A stretch of DNA of 32,076 nt from Alphaproteobacteria bacterium (GTDB lineage: Bacteria > Pseudomonadota > Alphaproteobacteria > Thalassobaculales > Thalassobaculaceae), in assembly GCA_024742605.1 (NCBI GenBank), contig JANSYC010000044.1:1-32076 (forward strand), written 5' to 3'. Under the pieces are notes generated by a model that ran no database searches, was not told the DNA's origin, and worked only from the letters and a program-made list of their open reading frames with translations. Positions within the stretch are counted from its first letter, which is position 1, and each line of letters begins with the position of its first letter. Made by a program: the position numbers and the translations under genes. This document shows, one piece after another, positions 8,224 through 16,209 of the stretch.

Positions 8224-9303
8224 ATGCATCGGGTGATTCGGTTTTCCGTTGTGGCGGTTCTGCTGGTCTTCCACGTGCCGCACGCGCGCGCGGATAACGC
8301 CAACCTCTTGATCCGCCTGATCGATCATCACGTGATCCCGGGCTACGAGGGTTTCGCCGTGGCCTCCAGGCTGCTGGATGACGAGGTCACCTCCTGGTGC
8401 CTGGCGAGCCGGTCGTCCGACCCGGATGCGATGATCGCGGCCTTCAAGGCCGCTTACGCGGATTGGGCCCGGATCGCCCATATCGATGTCGGCCCGGTCC
8501 GCTATCTCGACCGCCGGTTCCGCATCCAGTTCTGGCCGGACCCTCGCGGGCTGACCGGCCGCGAGCTGCAGCTGCTGCTAAACACGGATACCACCTTTTC
8601 GGATATCCTGCCGCTGGATATGACGGACGCCTCGGTCGCGGTTCAAGGGTTCCCGGCGTTGGAGCGCCTGCTGCCCTCTCCGGGAAACACGGACGCCCCG
8701 CCGAAAAGAACATCCTGCCCAATTGCTCGGGGCATCACCCAAAACCTTGCCTCCATGTCGTCGGACATCGTGCTGGACTGGTCCCGCCCGGACGGTTTCA
8801 GATATGCGATTGAACGCAGCATCGATGGCACGGGGCCATTTGATTCTGCGGACAGCGCGCTCTCGAGGCTGATGACCGGCGTGCTCGCCGGCCTCCAGAG
8901 CATCAGCGATCTCCAGATCTCCAGACCACTGGGAGAGACGCTCGCAAAGGCCCGTCCGGAGAAAGCCGAAGCGTGGCGAAGCCAGGTGTCGCTGGATCTC
9001 ATCCGGGCCCGGCTCGGCGCCTATGCCGACGCGTATGCTCTCGGCGGCCAGGGGCTGGATGAGGCGCTGCGGCGCGCCGAACAGACGGAACTGGCCGATC
9101 TGATGCAGCGCGCCTTCGCCCAGACCCGGGCCACCGCCGACGGGATCGACGGACCCCTGTCCGCCGGTGTTCGGGACCCCCGGGTCCGGGACCAGCTTGA
9201 GACCCTTGTGGTCGAGGTGCGTGCGGTCCGCGCCTTGCTGGCAACCAGGGTTGCCCCGGCGCTCGGCGTCCCTGCGGGATTCAACAGCCTTGATGGAGAT
9301 TGA
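8224..9303 (+). CDS. Second imelysin family protein with altered GxHxxE motif
   Basis: This exported protein of 359 residues has a signal peptide at about residues 1-23 (ending HARA). It is a divergent imelysin: an early helix (IDHHVIPGYEGFA) and the block VAVQGFPALERLL match the family layout, but the motif reads G142-F-P-A-L-E147, so the histidine of GxHxxE is replaced by Pro144. AGGGA precedes the ATG. It sits 11 bases after the di-haem gene and 1 base before the DUF1513 Tat signal gene, so translation is probably coupled. Clusters with two imelysins flanking a di-haem protein are known in Proteobacteria. The changed motif suggests that this copy has a different ligand or a partner role to the first one. 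Confidence 0.85.
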   Translation: MHRVIRFSVVAVLLVFHVPHARADNANLLIRLIDHHVIPGYEGFAVASRLLDDEVTSWCLASRSSDPDAMIAAFKAAYADWARIAHIDVGPVRYLDRRFRIQFWPDPRGLTGRELQLLLNTDTTFSDILPLDMTDASVAVQGFPALERLLPSPGNTDAPPKRTSCPIARGITQNLASMSSDIVLDWSRPDGFRYAIERSIDGTGPFDSADSALSRLMTGVLAGLQSISDLQISRPLGETLAKARPEKAEAWRSQVSLDLIRARLGAYADAYALGGQGLDEALRRAEQTELADLMQRAFAQTRATADGIDGPLSAGVRDPRVRDQLETLVVEVRAVRALLATRVAPALGVPAGFNSLDGD

Positions 9304-9304
9304 A

Positions 9305-10429
9305 ATGACCATCACCAGGCGGCATCTGCTCGCCTCGATCAGCGGTCTCATCGCGGCAGCCCATCCGTACATGTCCGCATGGGCTGCGGATTCGGCCGTC
9401 GACAGCGGCCAGTTCGCGACCGCGCGCGTTCCCGACGGCTCGTTTCAGGTGGTCCGGGTGCAAGACCGGGCGTTGCGGACGATCGTGGCGCTCCCCGATC
9501 GGGGGCATGGCCTTGTGAAGCGGCCGAAGGGGTCGGATCTGGTGGTGATGGCCCGACGTCCCGGAGACTGGGGGATTGTCCTGGACCGGCGGTCCGGCGA
9601 CGCGAGAGCCCGGCTGTCCGCGCCCGAAGGCCACCATTTCTATGGGCACGCGGCTTTTTCCGCCGACGGCCGCTGTCTGTTCACCACCGAAAACGCGTTC
9701 GGGACGATGCACCTGGATGAGGAGACCGGACGGCTCGGACTTTGGGACGCGGAGAACGGCTACGCCCGTATCGGAACCCTGCGGACCGGCGGCGTGGGGC
9801 CGCATGATGTGGCACGAGACCGCAAGGGCCGTGGAGTCTGGGTCGCGAATGGCGGTATACTGACCCATCCCGATACCGGACGCGCCAAGCTGAATGTGGC
9901 CGACATGACCCCGTCGGTCTGTCTGATCGACAGCGTCACCGGCGCGGTTGAGACGGAGATCCGCTTGCCGGCATCGCTTCACCAGCTGAGCTTGCGTCAC
10001 ATCGACACGAACGAGAGCGGCCGGGTCGCCTTCGCGGCACAGGACGAAGGCGCGTCGGAGGCTGGTGTTTCGCTCGTGGGGGTCATTGACGGCCCGGACT
10101 CGTACCGACTGTTCGAGCTTCCGGACGACCTGTTCGGACAATCCCAGGGCTATTGCGGAGACGTCTCGTTCAATCGTACGGGCACGATTGTGGGCGGCGG
10201 GTTTCCCCGCGGCGGCTTCTTCGCCTTCTGGGACGCTGAATCGGGGCGTTTCCTGCGAAGTGTCGAGATCGCCGACGGCTGTGGGGTGTCAAAGACCCAG
10301 GCCTCTGGCGGCTTCGTGGTCAGCAGCGGAAGCGGCATCTTGGGCTCGGTTGAGCCGCACGATCCGAATGTCCTTGGGTGGGACGTGATTCTCCAGACCG
10401 AGGCCGCGTTCGACAATCACATGGCGTAA
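9305..10429 (+). CDS. DUF1513 domain protein, Tat-exported, likely beta-propeller
   Basis: This protein of 374 residues has a twin-arginine signal (TRRHLLAS, hydrophobic stretch, AWA cleavage near residue 27). The rest is a repeating pattern of short strands with HDV, GH and WD-like turns, for example YGHAAFSADGRCLFTTEN and GPHDVARDRKGRGVWVANGG, typical of DUF1513, which is predicted to fold as a propeller. The start at 9305 was chosen because GGAG lies 6 bases ahead; an ATG at 9293 lacks a ribosome site and overlaps the preceding gene more. Tat export implies folding, or cofactor loading, before transport. It closes the imelysin cluster; its biochemical function is unknown. Confidence 0.87.
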   Translation: MTITRRHLLASISGLIAAAHPYMSAWAADSAVDSGQFATARVPDGSFQVVRVQDRALRTIVALPDRGHGLVKRPKGSDLVVMARRPGDWGIVLDRRSGDARARLSAPEGHHFYGHAAFSADGRCLFTTENAFGTMHLDEETGRLGLWDAENGYARIGTLRTGGVGPHDVARDRKGRGVWVANGGILTHPDTGRAKLNVADMTPSVCLIDSVTGAVETEIRLPASLHQLSLRHIDTNESGRVAFAAQDEGASEAGVSLVGVIDGPDSYRLFELPDDLFGQSQGYCGDVSFNRTGTIVGGGFPRGGFFAFWDAESGRFLRSVEIADGCGVSKTQASGGFVVSSGSGILGSVEPHDPNVLGWDVILQTEAAFDNHMA

Positions 10430-10469
10430 CCGGGTTCTCCCCGGCGGCGAGCCTGCGCGCGACGGCAAT

Positions 10470-11780
10470 CTAGTCCTTTTCGGCCGATCCCGTCGCCTTC
10501 TTGATCATCGCGTCTCGCCTCTGCGCATCCCGTTCGGCGGCTTCTTTCTCGGCAGCCTCGGGGCTCATCCAAACTTTGCGCCCGGACTCGCGCTCCTTGC
10601 CCTTTTCGACCCGGTCGGCGAGTTCGGAGTCCAGTTGGTCGTTCTCCCAGGCGTGCATCTGGTTCACATTACGGACCCGCGCGCGCTCGTATTCCGAGCC
10701 TTTCTTGACCAGCTCGTGGTCGGGATAAAGTTCCTTGATGGGAATGCGCGGGGCATAGCCGCTGATCCGGGCGATCGCCCGCTCCATCGCGACCTCGCCT
10801 CCGATTGCCTCCCGCGCGACAAAGGCCTCGTCCCAGAGACGGATCATATCGACCCAACCGTCCAGGCCGTACGCCACGTCGCGCCGCAGGCGGTCCAGGC
10901 GGTCGATGACGCTCATGTTCCGATCGAACATGTCGGCCAGCATGCCCAGCATTCCGTTGAGCTCCGTCAGCCGCTCGTTCACATATCCGATGCATTCGTC
11001 GGCGGCTTCCAGGATCAGGATCACCGAGGTCTCAAGTTCCTCGCGCACTGTCGGCTGCACCTCCGCCACCTGGGCCCGGAACGTGATGAGATCGGTGTGC
11101 TGAAGGTACAGAAACCCGTTCGACTTGGTCTCTCCCCGGGCGGTCACATTGCCGAACGGGGTGATCATGCCGACCAGCGGGTCGAGATAGGCTTTCGCGT
11201 CCGCGACCGTGGTCCCGCTCCGTTCGGCCGCGAAGATCATCACCCGCTCGATCAGCAGATCCAGATCGATCTTCGTGCGAGAGGTCTCGCCGCTCATCAG
11301 GTCGAGCAGGGTCCGGGTATCGGTGCGGGACATCAGCTTGTCGCCCATTGCGATGCCGCATTCGCGGGTCAGCTCAGCAATACAGGACAACCGGACCATC
11401 ATCCGGTCTTCGTCTTCCTGTTCTGCAACCTTCCGGGCCAGGTTCCGGCTCTGGGTGTCGACCGCGAACTCGGTGTCGGCATTGATACAGATCTCCCGGA
11501 TCGCGATCGGATCCAGGTCCCGCGTCGACATCGTCGCCATAACCTCTTCATGCACCGCCGCGTCTCTGGGATTGAGAGAGCTCATACCGGTAAGCTGTGG
11601 CCACGGCAGCACCAATTGCTCGCCGCGGCGGGTGCCTGAAAAATTAGGCAAGACGGCTTCCAGCTGACGCTCCTCTCCGTGGAAGTATTCACGGACGCGG
11701 GCGTGAGCCAAATCTCTTTGCTGGAATGGAACGGTTGTGCCGCGCCGTTCAAATGTCTGTGGAAGATTGACGCCCCGCAT
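10470..11780 (-). CDS. Conserved-looking protein of unknown function
   Basis: I cannot assign a function to this 436-residue protein. It has no signal peptide or membrane helix and is probably cytoplasmic. The N-terminus LPQTFERRGTTVPF followed by a Leu/Pro patch ending LVLPW looks like a conserved block. The middle is helical, with a long heptad-like region from about residue 250 to 330 (ELETSVILILEAADECIGYVNERL onward), and the last 50 residues are strongly charged (KGKERESGRKVW, EAAEKEAAERDAQRRDA). The frame extends to an ATG at 11858, but the ATG at 11780 has GGAG 6 bases ahead, and a TATAGC -10-like element (11841-11836) lies inside the longer version, so the shorter start is preferred. 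It converges on the DUF1513 gene, with a 40-base gap. Confidence 0.72.
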   Translation of the reverse strand: MRGVNLPQTFERRGTTVPFQQRDLAHARVREYFHGEERQLEAVLPNFSGTRRGEQLVLPWPQLTGMSSLNPRDAAVHEEVMATMSTRDLDPIAIREICINADTEFAVDTQSRNLARKVAEQEDEDRMMVRLSCIAELTRECGIAMGDKLMSRTDTRTLLDLMSGETSRTKIDLDLLIERVMIFAAERSGTTVADAKAYLDPLVGMITPFGNVTARGETKSNGFLYLQHTDLITFRAQVAEVQPTVREELETSVILILEAADECIGYVNERLTELNGMLGMLADMFDRNMSVIDRLDRLRRDVAYGLDGWVDMIRLWDEAFVAREAIGGEVAMERAIARISGYAPRIPIKELYPDHELVKKGSEYERARVRNVNQMHAWENDQLDSELADRVEKGKERESGRKVWMSPEAAEKEAAERDAQRRDAMIKKATGSAEKD

Positions 11781-11934
11781 GAATGTCTCCGGAAGCACGT
11801 ACATCTGGGTGGAACCGAAATCGGCCCGTGCGTCTGCTATACTCCAACCCACCCGCATTTATGGTTTCGTCATTTGGGGGCTTAGTCAACGATATTGGCG
11901 TCGGCCTCAGCCAAGAACGATCGGCGAAACCGGA

Positions 11935-12432
11935 CTAGCTACAACCCTGCTGGGCGCGTACGACCGTTCCGAAAGCGTCGATAACCGTCTCGTAGACCGC
12001 ACGCTTGAATGGCACGATCCGCTTGGGAACATCATCCAGATCAATCCATTGCCAGGCATCGAACTCCGGATCAGACGCCCCGATCACGTCGATTTCTCCA
12101 TCCTCTCCGGTGAATGCGCAGGCGAACCACATCTGCTTCTGGCCACGCCATTTCCCGCGTCCTGCAGCGTCCAGGATAGCGTCGGGAAAATCATAGGTTA
12201 CCCAGTCCTCGGTCGCGGCGACAATCTCAACCGAGGTGATGCCGGTTTCCTCGCGCAGCTCGCGGAGGGCGGCGTCCGCGGGTGCCTCGCCCTTGTCGAT
12301 GCCGCCTTGTGGCATTTGCCAGGCCCCCGGGGTGTCCACCCGACTGGCGACGAACACCCGACCTGCCCGATTGAACACCAGAACGCCGGCGCAGGGCCGA
12401 TAGGCGAGTTTGGAGCGGTCCCGGTCGGTCAT
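11935..12432 (-). CDS. rppH: RNA pyrophosphohydrolase RppH (Nudix)
   Basis: This enzyme removes pyrophosphate from the 5' triphosphate of mRNA, which starts decay by RNase E-type nucleases in the cytoplasm. The 165-residue protein has the complete Nudix box at residues 43-65 (G-x5-E-x7-REL-REETGI). The N-terminus YRPCAGVLVFN and the segment QKQMWFACAF are typical of RppH rather than of other Nudix enzymes. AAGGAG lies 6 bases ahead of the ATG, which fixes the start; the frame stays open far upstream only because it runs antiparallel through the deacetylase gene. The stop of that gene is 11 bases upstream on the same strand, so the two form an operon, an arrangement also common in other Alphaproteobacteria. 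Confidence 0.95.
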   Translation of the reverse strand: MTDRDRSKLAYRPCAGVLVFNRAGRVFVASRVDTPGAWQMPQGGIDKGEAPADAALRELREETGITSVEIVAATEDWVTYDFPDAILDAAGRGKWRGQKQMWFACAFTGEDGEIDVIGASDPEFDAWQWIDLDDVPKRIVPFKRAVYETVIDAFGTVVRAQQGCS

Positions 12433-12443
12433 CGGCCGCTCCT

Positions 12444-13760
12444 TCAGCGGATGCTTTGCCGGTCGGCAATGGCCGAGACCGGGGCGACGGCGATCCCGCG
12501 CGCCTCGAGCGCCGGCACCCAGGCCGCGAGCCGATTGATGGTTATGGGCAGGGGCCGGGCCAACCCGATGGCGAAATCGTTCTGCTTGGCGCTCAGTTCC
12601 AAGTCCTGCATGGACCGGTCGATCGCACCGCGCGAGGGCGGGTTGTCTATGAAGCGGTTGTTGAAGGCCCGCGGCACCTGAATCGACGAGGCCAATTCGG
12701 ACGCCAGGGAGCGCGACGAATCCCGGGAATCCAGAAACAGGACCCCCCGCTCCTTCAGACTTTCCAGGACCGGCATCATCGCGTCCTCCACGGTTGTGAA
12801 CTGCGAGCCCATCCAGGTCGTCACCCCGACATATCCGGGGGCCTGCCCCAGCACCCATTCCAGCCGGTTGAGATTCTCGACCGTCGACAGGGAGGTCAGC
12901 AGGGTGTGCGGGCCGGGATCGTCGCGCGGAAAGGCCAGCGGTTCCATCGGCAGGTCGATCATCACCTCGTGCCCGTCGGCCCGCGCACGTTCCAGCTTCT
13001 CGGCCAGATCGGACGCATAGGGCGAGTAACTCAAGGTCACCTGGCCCGGCAGCATCTCAAGAACCATATCCGTCACGCTGTCATCCAAGCCCAGGTTCAT
13101 GATGACGATCGCCAGGCGGGGGCGGCGGTCGTCGAAGTCGAACGGGCGCGCATAATCGGTCCACACCTTGCGCCCGTCCAAGCCGACGATCGGCAGGATC
13201 AGTTCGTCGCGTTCTTCGTGGAGCTGCGGATCGATCGGGTTGAGGAGCACACCTCCGGCCAACGCGTCCAGTTTTTCGTCCGCCGCTGCGGATTGAGTTC
13301 CGTCTGCGTTGCCCGCCTGGGATTGCCCGCCGGCAGTATTGTCATCGCTCGGAACACTCGCCGAGGCGGAGCTGTTGGGGCGCGGCGTCTCATCCTCCGA
13401 GAGGATATCGACCGTGAGCTGGGGGCGCAGGAGATCGCGTCGTGCCGTCGTATGTTCGGCGTTCATGTAGAGCCATCCGAACAGGCCGCCGGTTCCACCT
13501 ATCACCAGCAGAGCCAGCAGACTGATTCCCAGCAGGCCAAGGACTCGTTTGATCCGGGCCCAGCGTCCCGGCTTCGGGCTTGGCGACGGTTCCGGTGCTG
13601 CGGGCTCGATGTCCGGCGCCTGTGACTCGACACCCTCTTCGGTTCCGTCATCCGAGATCTCGTCCAGGGCTTCGTCGCCGGTTCCCTCAGGATTCGCCGC
13701 CTCGTCCTTCCGTCCTTTCAGGAACGGCAGCCGGAGTTTCGGAATCTTCGGGAGCTTCAC
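12444..13760 (-). CDS. Divergent polysaccharide deacetylase family protein (YibQ-like)
   Basis: This is an inner-membrane-anchored protein of 438 residues. Residues 1-70 are a basic then acidic, Pro-rich cytoplasmic part, 74-98 is one membrane helix, 100-200 is a low-complexity Ser/Gly/Asn linker, and the deacetylase-like domain covers the remainder. Family landmarks include RPRLAIVIMNLGLD, the VTLSYSPYA strand, MIDLPMEP, and GVLFLDSRDSS. The strand that in canonical members carries an Asp pair (IVIDD) reads IVIMN here, so classical metal-dependent hydrolysis may be lost, as in several alphaproteobacterial relatives. The start is GTG with only a weak AAGG about 12 bases ahead. A role in envelope or peptidoglycan turnover is inferred. 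Confidence 0.87.
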   Translation of the reverse strand: MKLPKIPKLRLPFLKGRKDEAANPEGTGDEALDEISDDGTEEGVESQAPDIEPAAPEPSPSPKPGRWARIKRVLGLLGISLLALLVIGGTGGLFGWLYMNAEHTTARRDLLRPQLTVDILSEDETPRPNSSASASVPSDDNTAGGQSQAGNADGTQSAAADEKLDALAGGVLLNPIDPQLHEERDELILPIVGLDGRKVWTDYARPFDFDDRRPRLAIVIMNLGLDDSVTDMVLEMLPGQVTLSYSPYASDLAEKLERARADGHEVMIDLPMEPLAFPRDDPGPHTLLTSLSTVENLNRLEWVLGQAPGYVGVTTWMGSQFTTVEDAMMPVLESLKERGVLFLDSRDSSRSLASELASSIQVPRAFNNRFIDNPPSRGAIDRSMQDLELSAKQNDFAIGLARPLPITINRLAAWVPALEARGIAVAPVSAIADRQSIR

Positions 13761-13920
13761 GTCGAGGCGCGCCTTGGTTGGGAGCCGGCATCACGCCGGG
13801 CCGGTTACGTCCAATCCTGAACTCAGGCTCAGATTAAACCGCGAATCCGTCTCGATTCCAATGTGTTAGAGCGCGACGCAACAAGTGAAGCTGAACCGGA
13901 TTCTGCGCGGCGGGTCAAAT

Positions 13921-13935
13921 CCCGCTCGGAGCGGG
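13921..13935 (-). terminator. Short hairpin downstream of the TerB-like gene
   Basis: CCCGCT (13921-13926) pairs with AGCGGG (13930-13935) around a 3-base loop. Read on the minus strand it is followed by ATTTG. It lies 33 bases past the terB-like stop in a 208-base gap that otherwise shows no gene. It is a weak terminator candidate. Confidence 0.35.
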
Positions 13936-13968
13936 CCCATTCCGGAGCCGGGCGCCGGTCCAAGCCGC

Positions 13969-14436
13969 TCAGCTGTCCATCCCGAGCTTATCAAGCGCGC
14001 GCTTGCGCGCGGCCCCGCTTTCCCGGTCTCCGACGAACAGTAAGCCGCTGACACGGCGCATCAATTGGGCTTCGTACTCATGCAGGGTGCCGTCGGCATA
14101 GACCACTTCCCACATCGCCTCCAACAGCTCGACCCGGCCGGTCTCGTCCAACAGATCCTTAGCGACCCGGGTGAAGTGATAGAGATCAACCGAGTCCTCG
14201 GCGGTCTGTTCCGCTTCGGCCATCACCGCCGACAGTTCGTCAGCCTCGACGCCGTATCGGACGGAAAGCCGGTCCGCGACGATTCGCCGTTCGTCGTCGT
14301 CAACGCCTCCGTCGAGGGCGGCCGCCTTTGCGAGAAGCACCGCGACCGCCGTCGCCAACTCGTCCTTGGGGCGCGCATTCGGCGTGTCGCCGTTCTCCAA
14401 TCCGTCGATGAAGCGTTTGAAACGTGCGAACATCAT
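13969..14436 (-). CDS. TerB-like tellurite resistance family protein
   Basis: This cytoplasmic all-helical protein of 155 residues belongs to the TerB/YebE-type fold. The core is AVAVLLAKAAALDGGVDDDERRIVADRL, with the acidic DGGVDDDE turn that in TerB binds metal, followed by a second similar half (LLEAMWEVVYADGTLHEYEAQLMRRVSGLL). No other ter genes are nearby, so tellurite resistance is unlikely to be its main task; the family is often a stand-alone stress-linked protein. Two ATG codons lie in tandem at 14436 and 14433. GGAG fits the second slightly better by spacing. The DUF938 gene is divergent, with about 50 bases between starts. Confidence 0.85.
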   Translation of the reverse strand: MMFARFKRFIDGLENGDTPNARPKDELATAVAVLLAKAAALDGGVDDDERRIVADRLSVRYGVEADELSAVMAEAEQTAEDSVDLYHFTRVAKDLLDETGRVELLEAMWEVVYADGTLHEYEAQLMRRVSGLLFVGDRESGAARKRALDKLGMDS

Positions 14437-14488
14437 CTCTCCAGTCTATCTTTCGGAAACATACAGATTGAACCCTACATAGGCCGTC

Positions 14489-15187
14489 ATGAGCGACCCG
14501 TCAGCCCCTTACCTCGATGATCTTCCGCCGCTTGACGGTCCCGCGCCCATCGGCGCCCGGGACGCGCCTCCGGGACGTCGCAACGCTCGTGCGATCCTGG
14601 CGGTCCTGCGCGAACTGGTTCCCGGTGCGGCAGGCCCGGAGCACGGTGCGGCCACGCTGCTGGAAATTGGCAGCGGACCCGGTCTGCATGCCGCGGCTTT
14701 CGCCGAGCCATTGGCCCCGCTCCGGTGGCTTCCGACCGATCACGCCGCCGACAACCACGGCAGCATCCTGGCCTGGAGCGAGTCGATCCCCCAAGGCCGT
14801 GCCCGGCCCTTGGCGCCCCGCGTCCTGGACGCCGGCGCCCCGGACACCTGGCCGGTGGACGCAACCGATTCCGTGCGTGTGATCTTTTCCGCCAACGTCA
14901 TCCACATTGCGCCCTGGCCGGTTGCCCTGGGGCTTTTCGACGGCGCCGGACGGGTGCTGCCGAAAGGTGGGCTCCTGATGCTCTATGGGCCGTTTCGGCG
15001 CCATGGCGCGTTCACCGGCGACGGTGACGTAGCCTTTCAGGACTGGCTGCTCAGCCTCGACCCTCGCAACGGGGTGCGGGATCTCGACGGCGAGGTCATT
15101 CCCGCCGCCGCCGCCCACGGTCTGGTCTTTGACCATGCTCGCCCGATGCCCGCCAACAACCTGATGGTGGTGCTCCGGAAGGATTAG
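14489..15187 (+). CDS. DUF938 SAM-dependent methyltransferase-like protein
   Basis: This 232-residue cytoplasmic protein has the class I methyltransferase fold. Motif I is LLEIGSGPG near residues 52-60, followed by LRWLPTDHAADN, which matches the acidic second strand, and by VIFSANVIHIAPW, the usual DUF938 phrase. GGLLMLYGPFRRHGAFT is the post-motif that lines the active site. The natural substrate of the family is not established. The start ATG lies after a weak AGG. Its stop codon overlaps the stop of the convergent 3-hydroxyacyl-CoA dehydrogenase by two bases, so the two transcripts must read into each other. Confidence 0.86.
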   Translation: MSDPSAPYLDDLPPLDGPAPIGARDAPPGRRNARAILAVLRELVPGAAGPEHGAATLLEIGSGPGLHAAAFAEPLAPLRWLPTDHAADNHGSILAWSESIPQGRARPLAPRVLDAGAPDTWPVDATDSVRVIFSANVIHIAPWPVALGLFDGAGRVLPKGGLLMLYGPFRRHGAFTGDGDVAFQDWLLSLDPRNGVRDLDGEVIPAAAAHGLVFDHARPMPANNLMVVLRKD

Positions 15188-16149
15188 GGTTTCAGCGGGA
15201 CCTCTGTCTCGACCTGATCCACGGTCGCCTTCAGCTTCAACAGCCCGATGTCCCGGTTCCGGAACAGGTCTTCCGGGCGCATGTCACCGTAGTCGAAATA
15301 GCCGCCGCCGTTCATCACGCCCTGTTTGCCCTCGGCGATCAGCCCTTCCAGGGTGGCGCTGCGGCCGGTCGGGACCGGCGGTGTGTACATGCCGTTTGCC
15401 ATCGCCCGGCGCATCATGTCGAGACCGGTGAAATCGGCCTTCATCAGCGCCCCCATCAGCGCCATCCGCAGGGCCAGCCCGTATTTGATCGAGTCGTCGA
15501 TCGCCTCTGCCGACGCCCAGCCCTCGTCCAACAGCAGGGTGATCTCGAGCCCCATCGCCGCCTGCAGCCGGTTCGCCACGTAGCCGGGAATGAATTTCTC
15601 GAACCGCACGGGCTTCTTCCCCATGCCGTCGTACAGCGCCTGGGCCGCACTCATCACCTCCGGCTCGGTCTGAGGGCCCGGGGCCAGATCGACCAGATCG
15701 ATGATGTAGGGCGGGGTGTACCAGTGGGTGATCAGGCAGCGACGCTGGCGGGCGTCGGGAATCAGCGGAAACACATCCAGATGCGAGGTGTTGCTGGCGA
15801 CCACCGCGTCGGACGGGGCGGCGGCGTCGATCTCGGTGAAGACCTGGCGTTTGACCTCGGCGTTCTCGACCACCGCCTCGACGATCAGATCGGCGTCCGC
15901 CACCGTCTCGGCCAGGCTGGCGACCGGGGTGATCCGCCCCAGAATGGCGGGAACCTCATCAGCCGCCAGCGCGTCGGCCTCGACCATGGTGCCGAGCGCG
16001 CTCTCGATCAGCCCCATTCCGCTGGCCAGCTTTTCGGCACTCAAATCGGTGATCTTCACCGAACAGCCGCCGGCCGCGTGCACAAGCGCCAGCCCATGCC
16101 CCATCAGCCCGGCCCCGATCATCGCGACCCGCCCGTTTTGTAGCTGCAT
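15184..16149 (-). CDS. 3-hydroxyacyl-CoA dehydrogenase family protein (NAD-dependent)
   Basis: This is an NAD-dependent oxidoreductase of 321 residues with the two-domain 3-hydroxyacyl-CoA dehydrogenase fold. The dinucleotide loop is GAGLMG at residues 12-17, and SNTS is at 119-122. The catalytic histidine is His142 in THWYTPP. Asn193 is in GYVANRL. The residue 12 after the histidine, Glu in beta-oxidation enzymes, is Asp154. The replacement of the usual HFFNP by HWYTPP and the lack of a hydratase domain suggest a substrate other than classical fatty acyl-CoA, for example a carnitine-type or branched 3-hydroxy acid. GGAGG lies 5 bases before the ATG. The class V aminotransferase gene ends 60 bases upstream and may be co-transcribed. 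Confidence 0.88.
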   Translation of the reverse strand: MQLQNGRVAMIGAGLMGHGLALVHAAGGCSVKITDLSAEKLASGMGLIESALGTMVEADALAADEVPAILGRITPVASLAETVADADLIVEAVVENAEVKRQVFTEIDAAAPSDAVVASNTSHLDVFPLIPDARQRRCLITHWYTPPYIIDLVDLAPGPQTEPEVMSAAQALYDGMGKKPVRFEKFIPGYVANRLQAAMGLEITLLLDEGWASAEAIDDSIKYGLALRMALMGALMKADFTGLDMMRRAMANGMYTPPVPTGRSATLEGLIAEGKQGVMNGGGYFDYGDMRPEDLFRNRDIGLLKLKATVDQVETEVPLKP

Positions 16150-16209
16150 CGAATCCTCCCCGAAGTTTTTTGAATCTTGGTCTGCTGCAGCCGGCAAGGC
16201 CGCTGGAGT

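Noticed and set aside
10430-10444. CCGGG-TTCTC-CCCGG hairpin between the convergent DUF1513 and unknown genes
   Set aside because: Only 5 base pairs and no T-run; not distinguishable from chance in GC-rich DNA.
13969-14436. TerB-like gene as part of a tellurite or phage-defence ter cluster
   Set aside because: No other ter genes are nearby; stand-alone TerB proteins are common.
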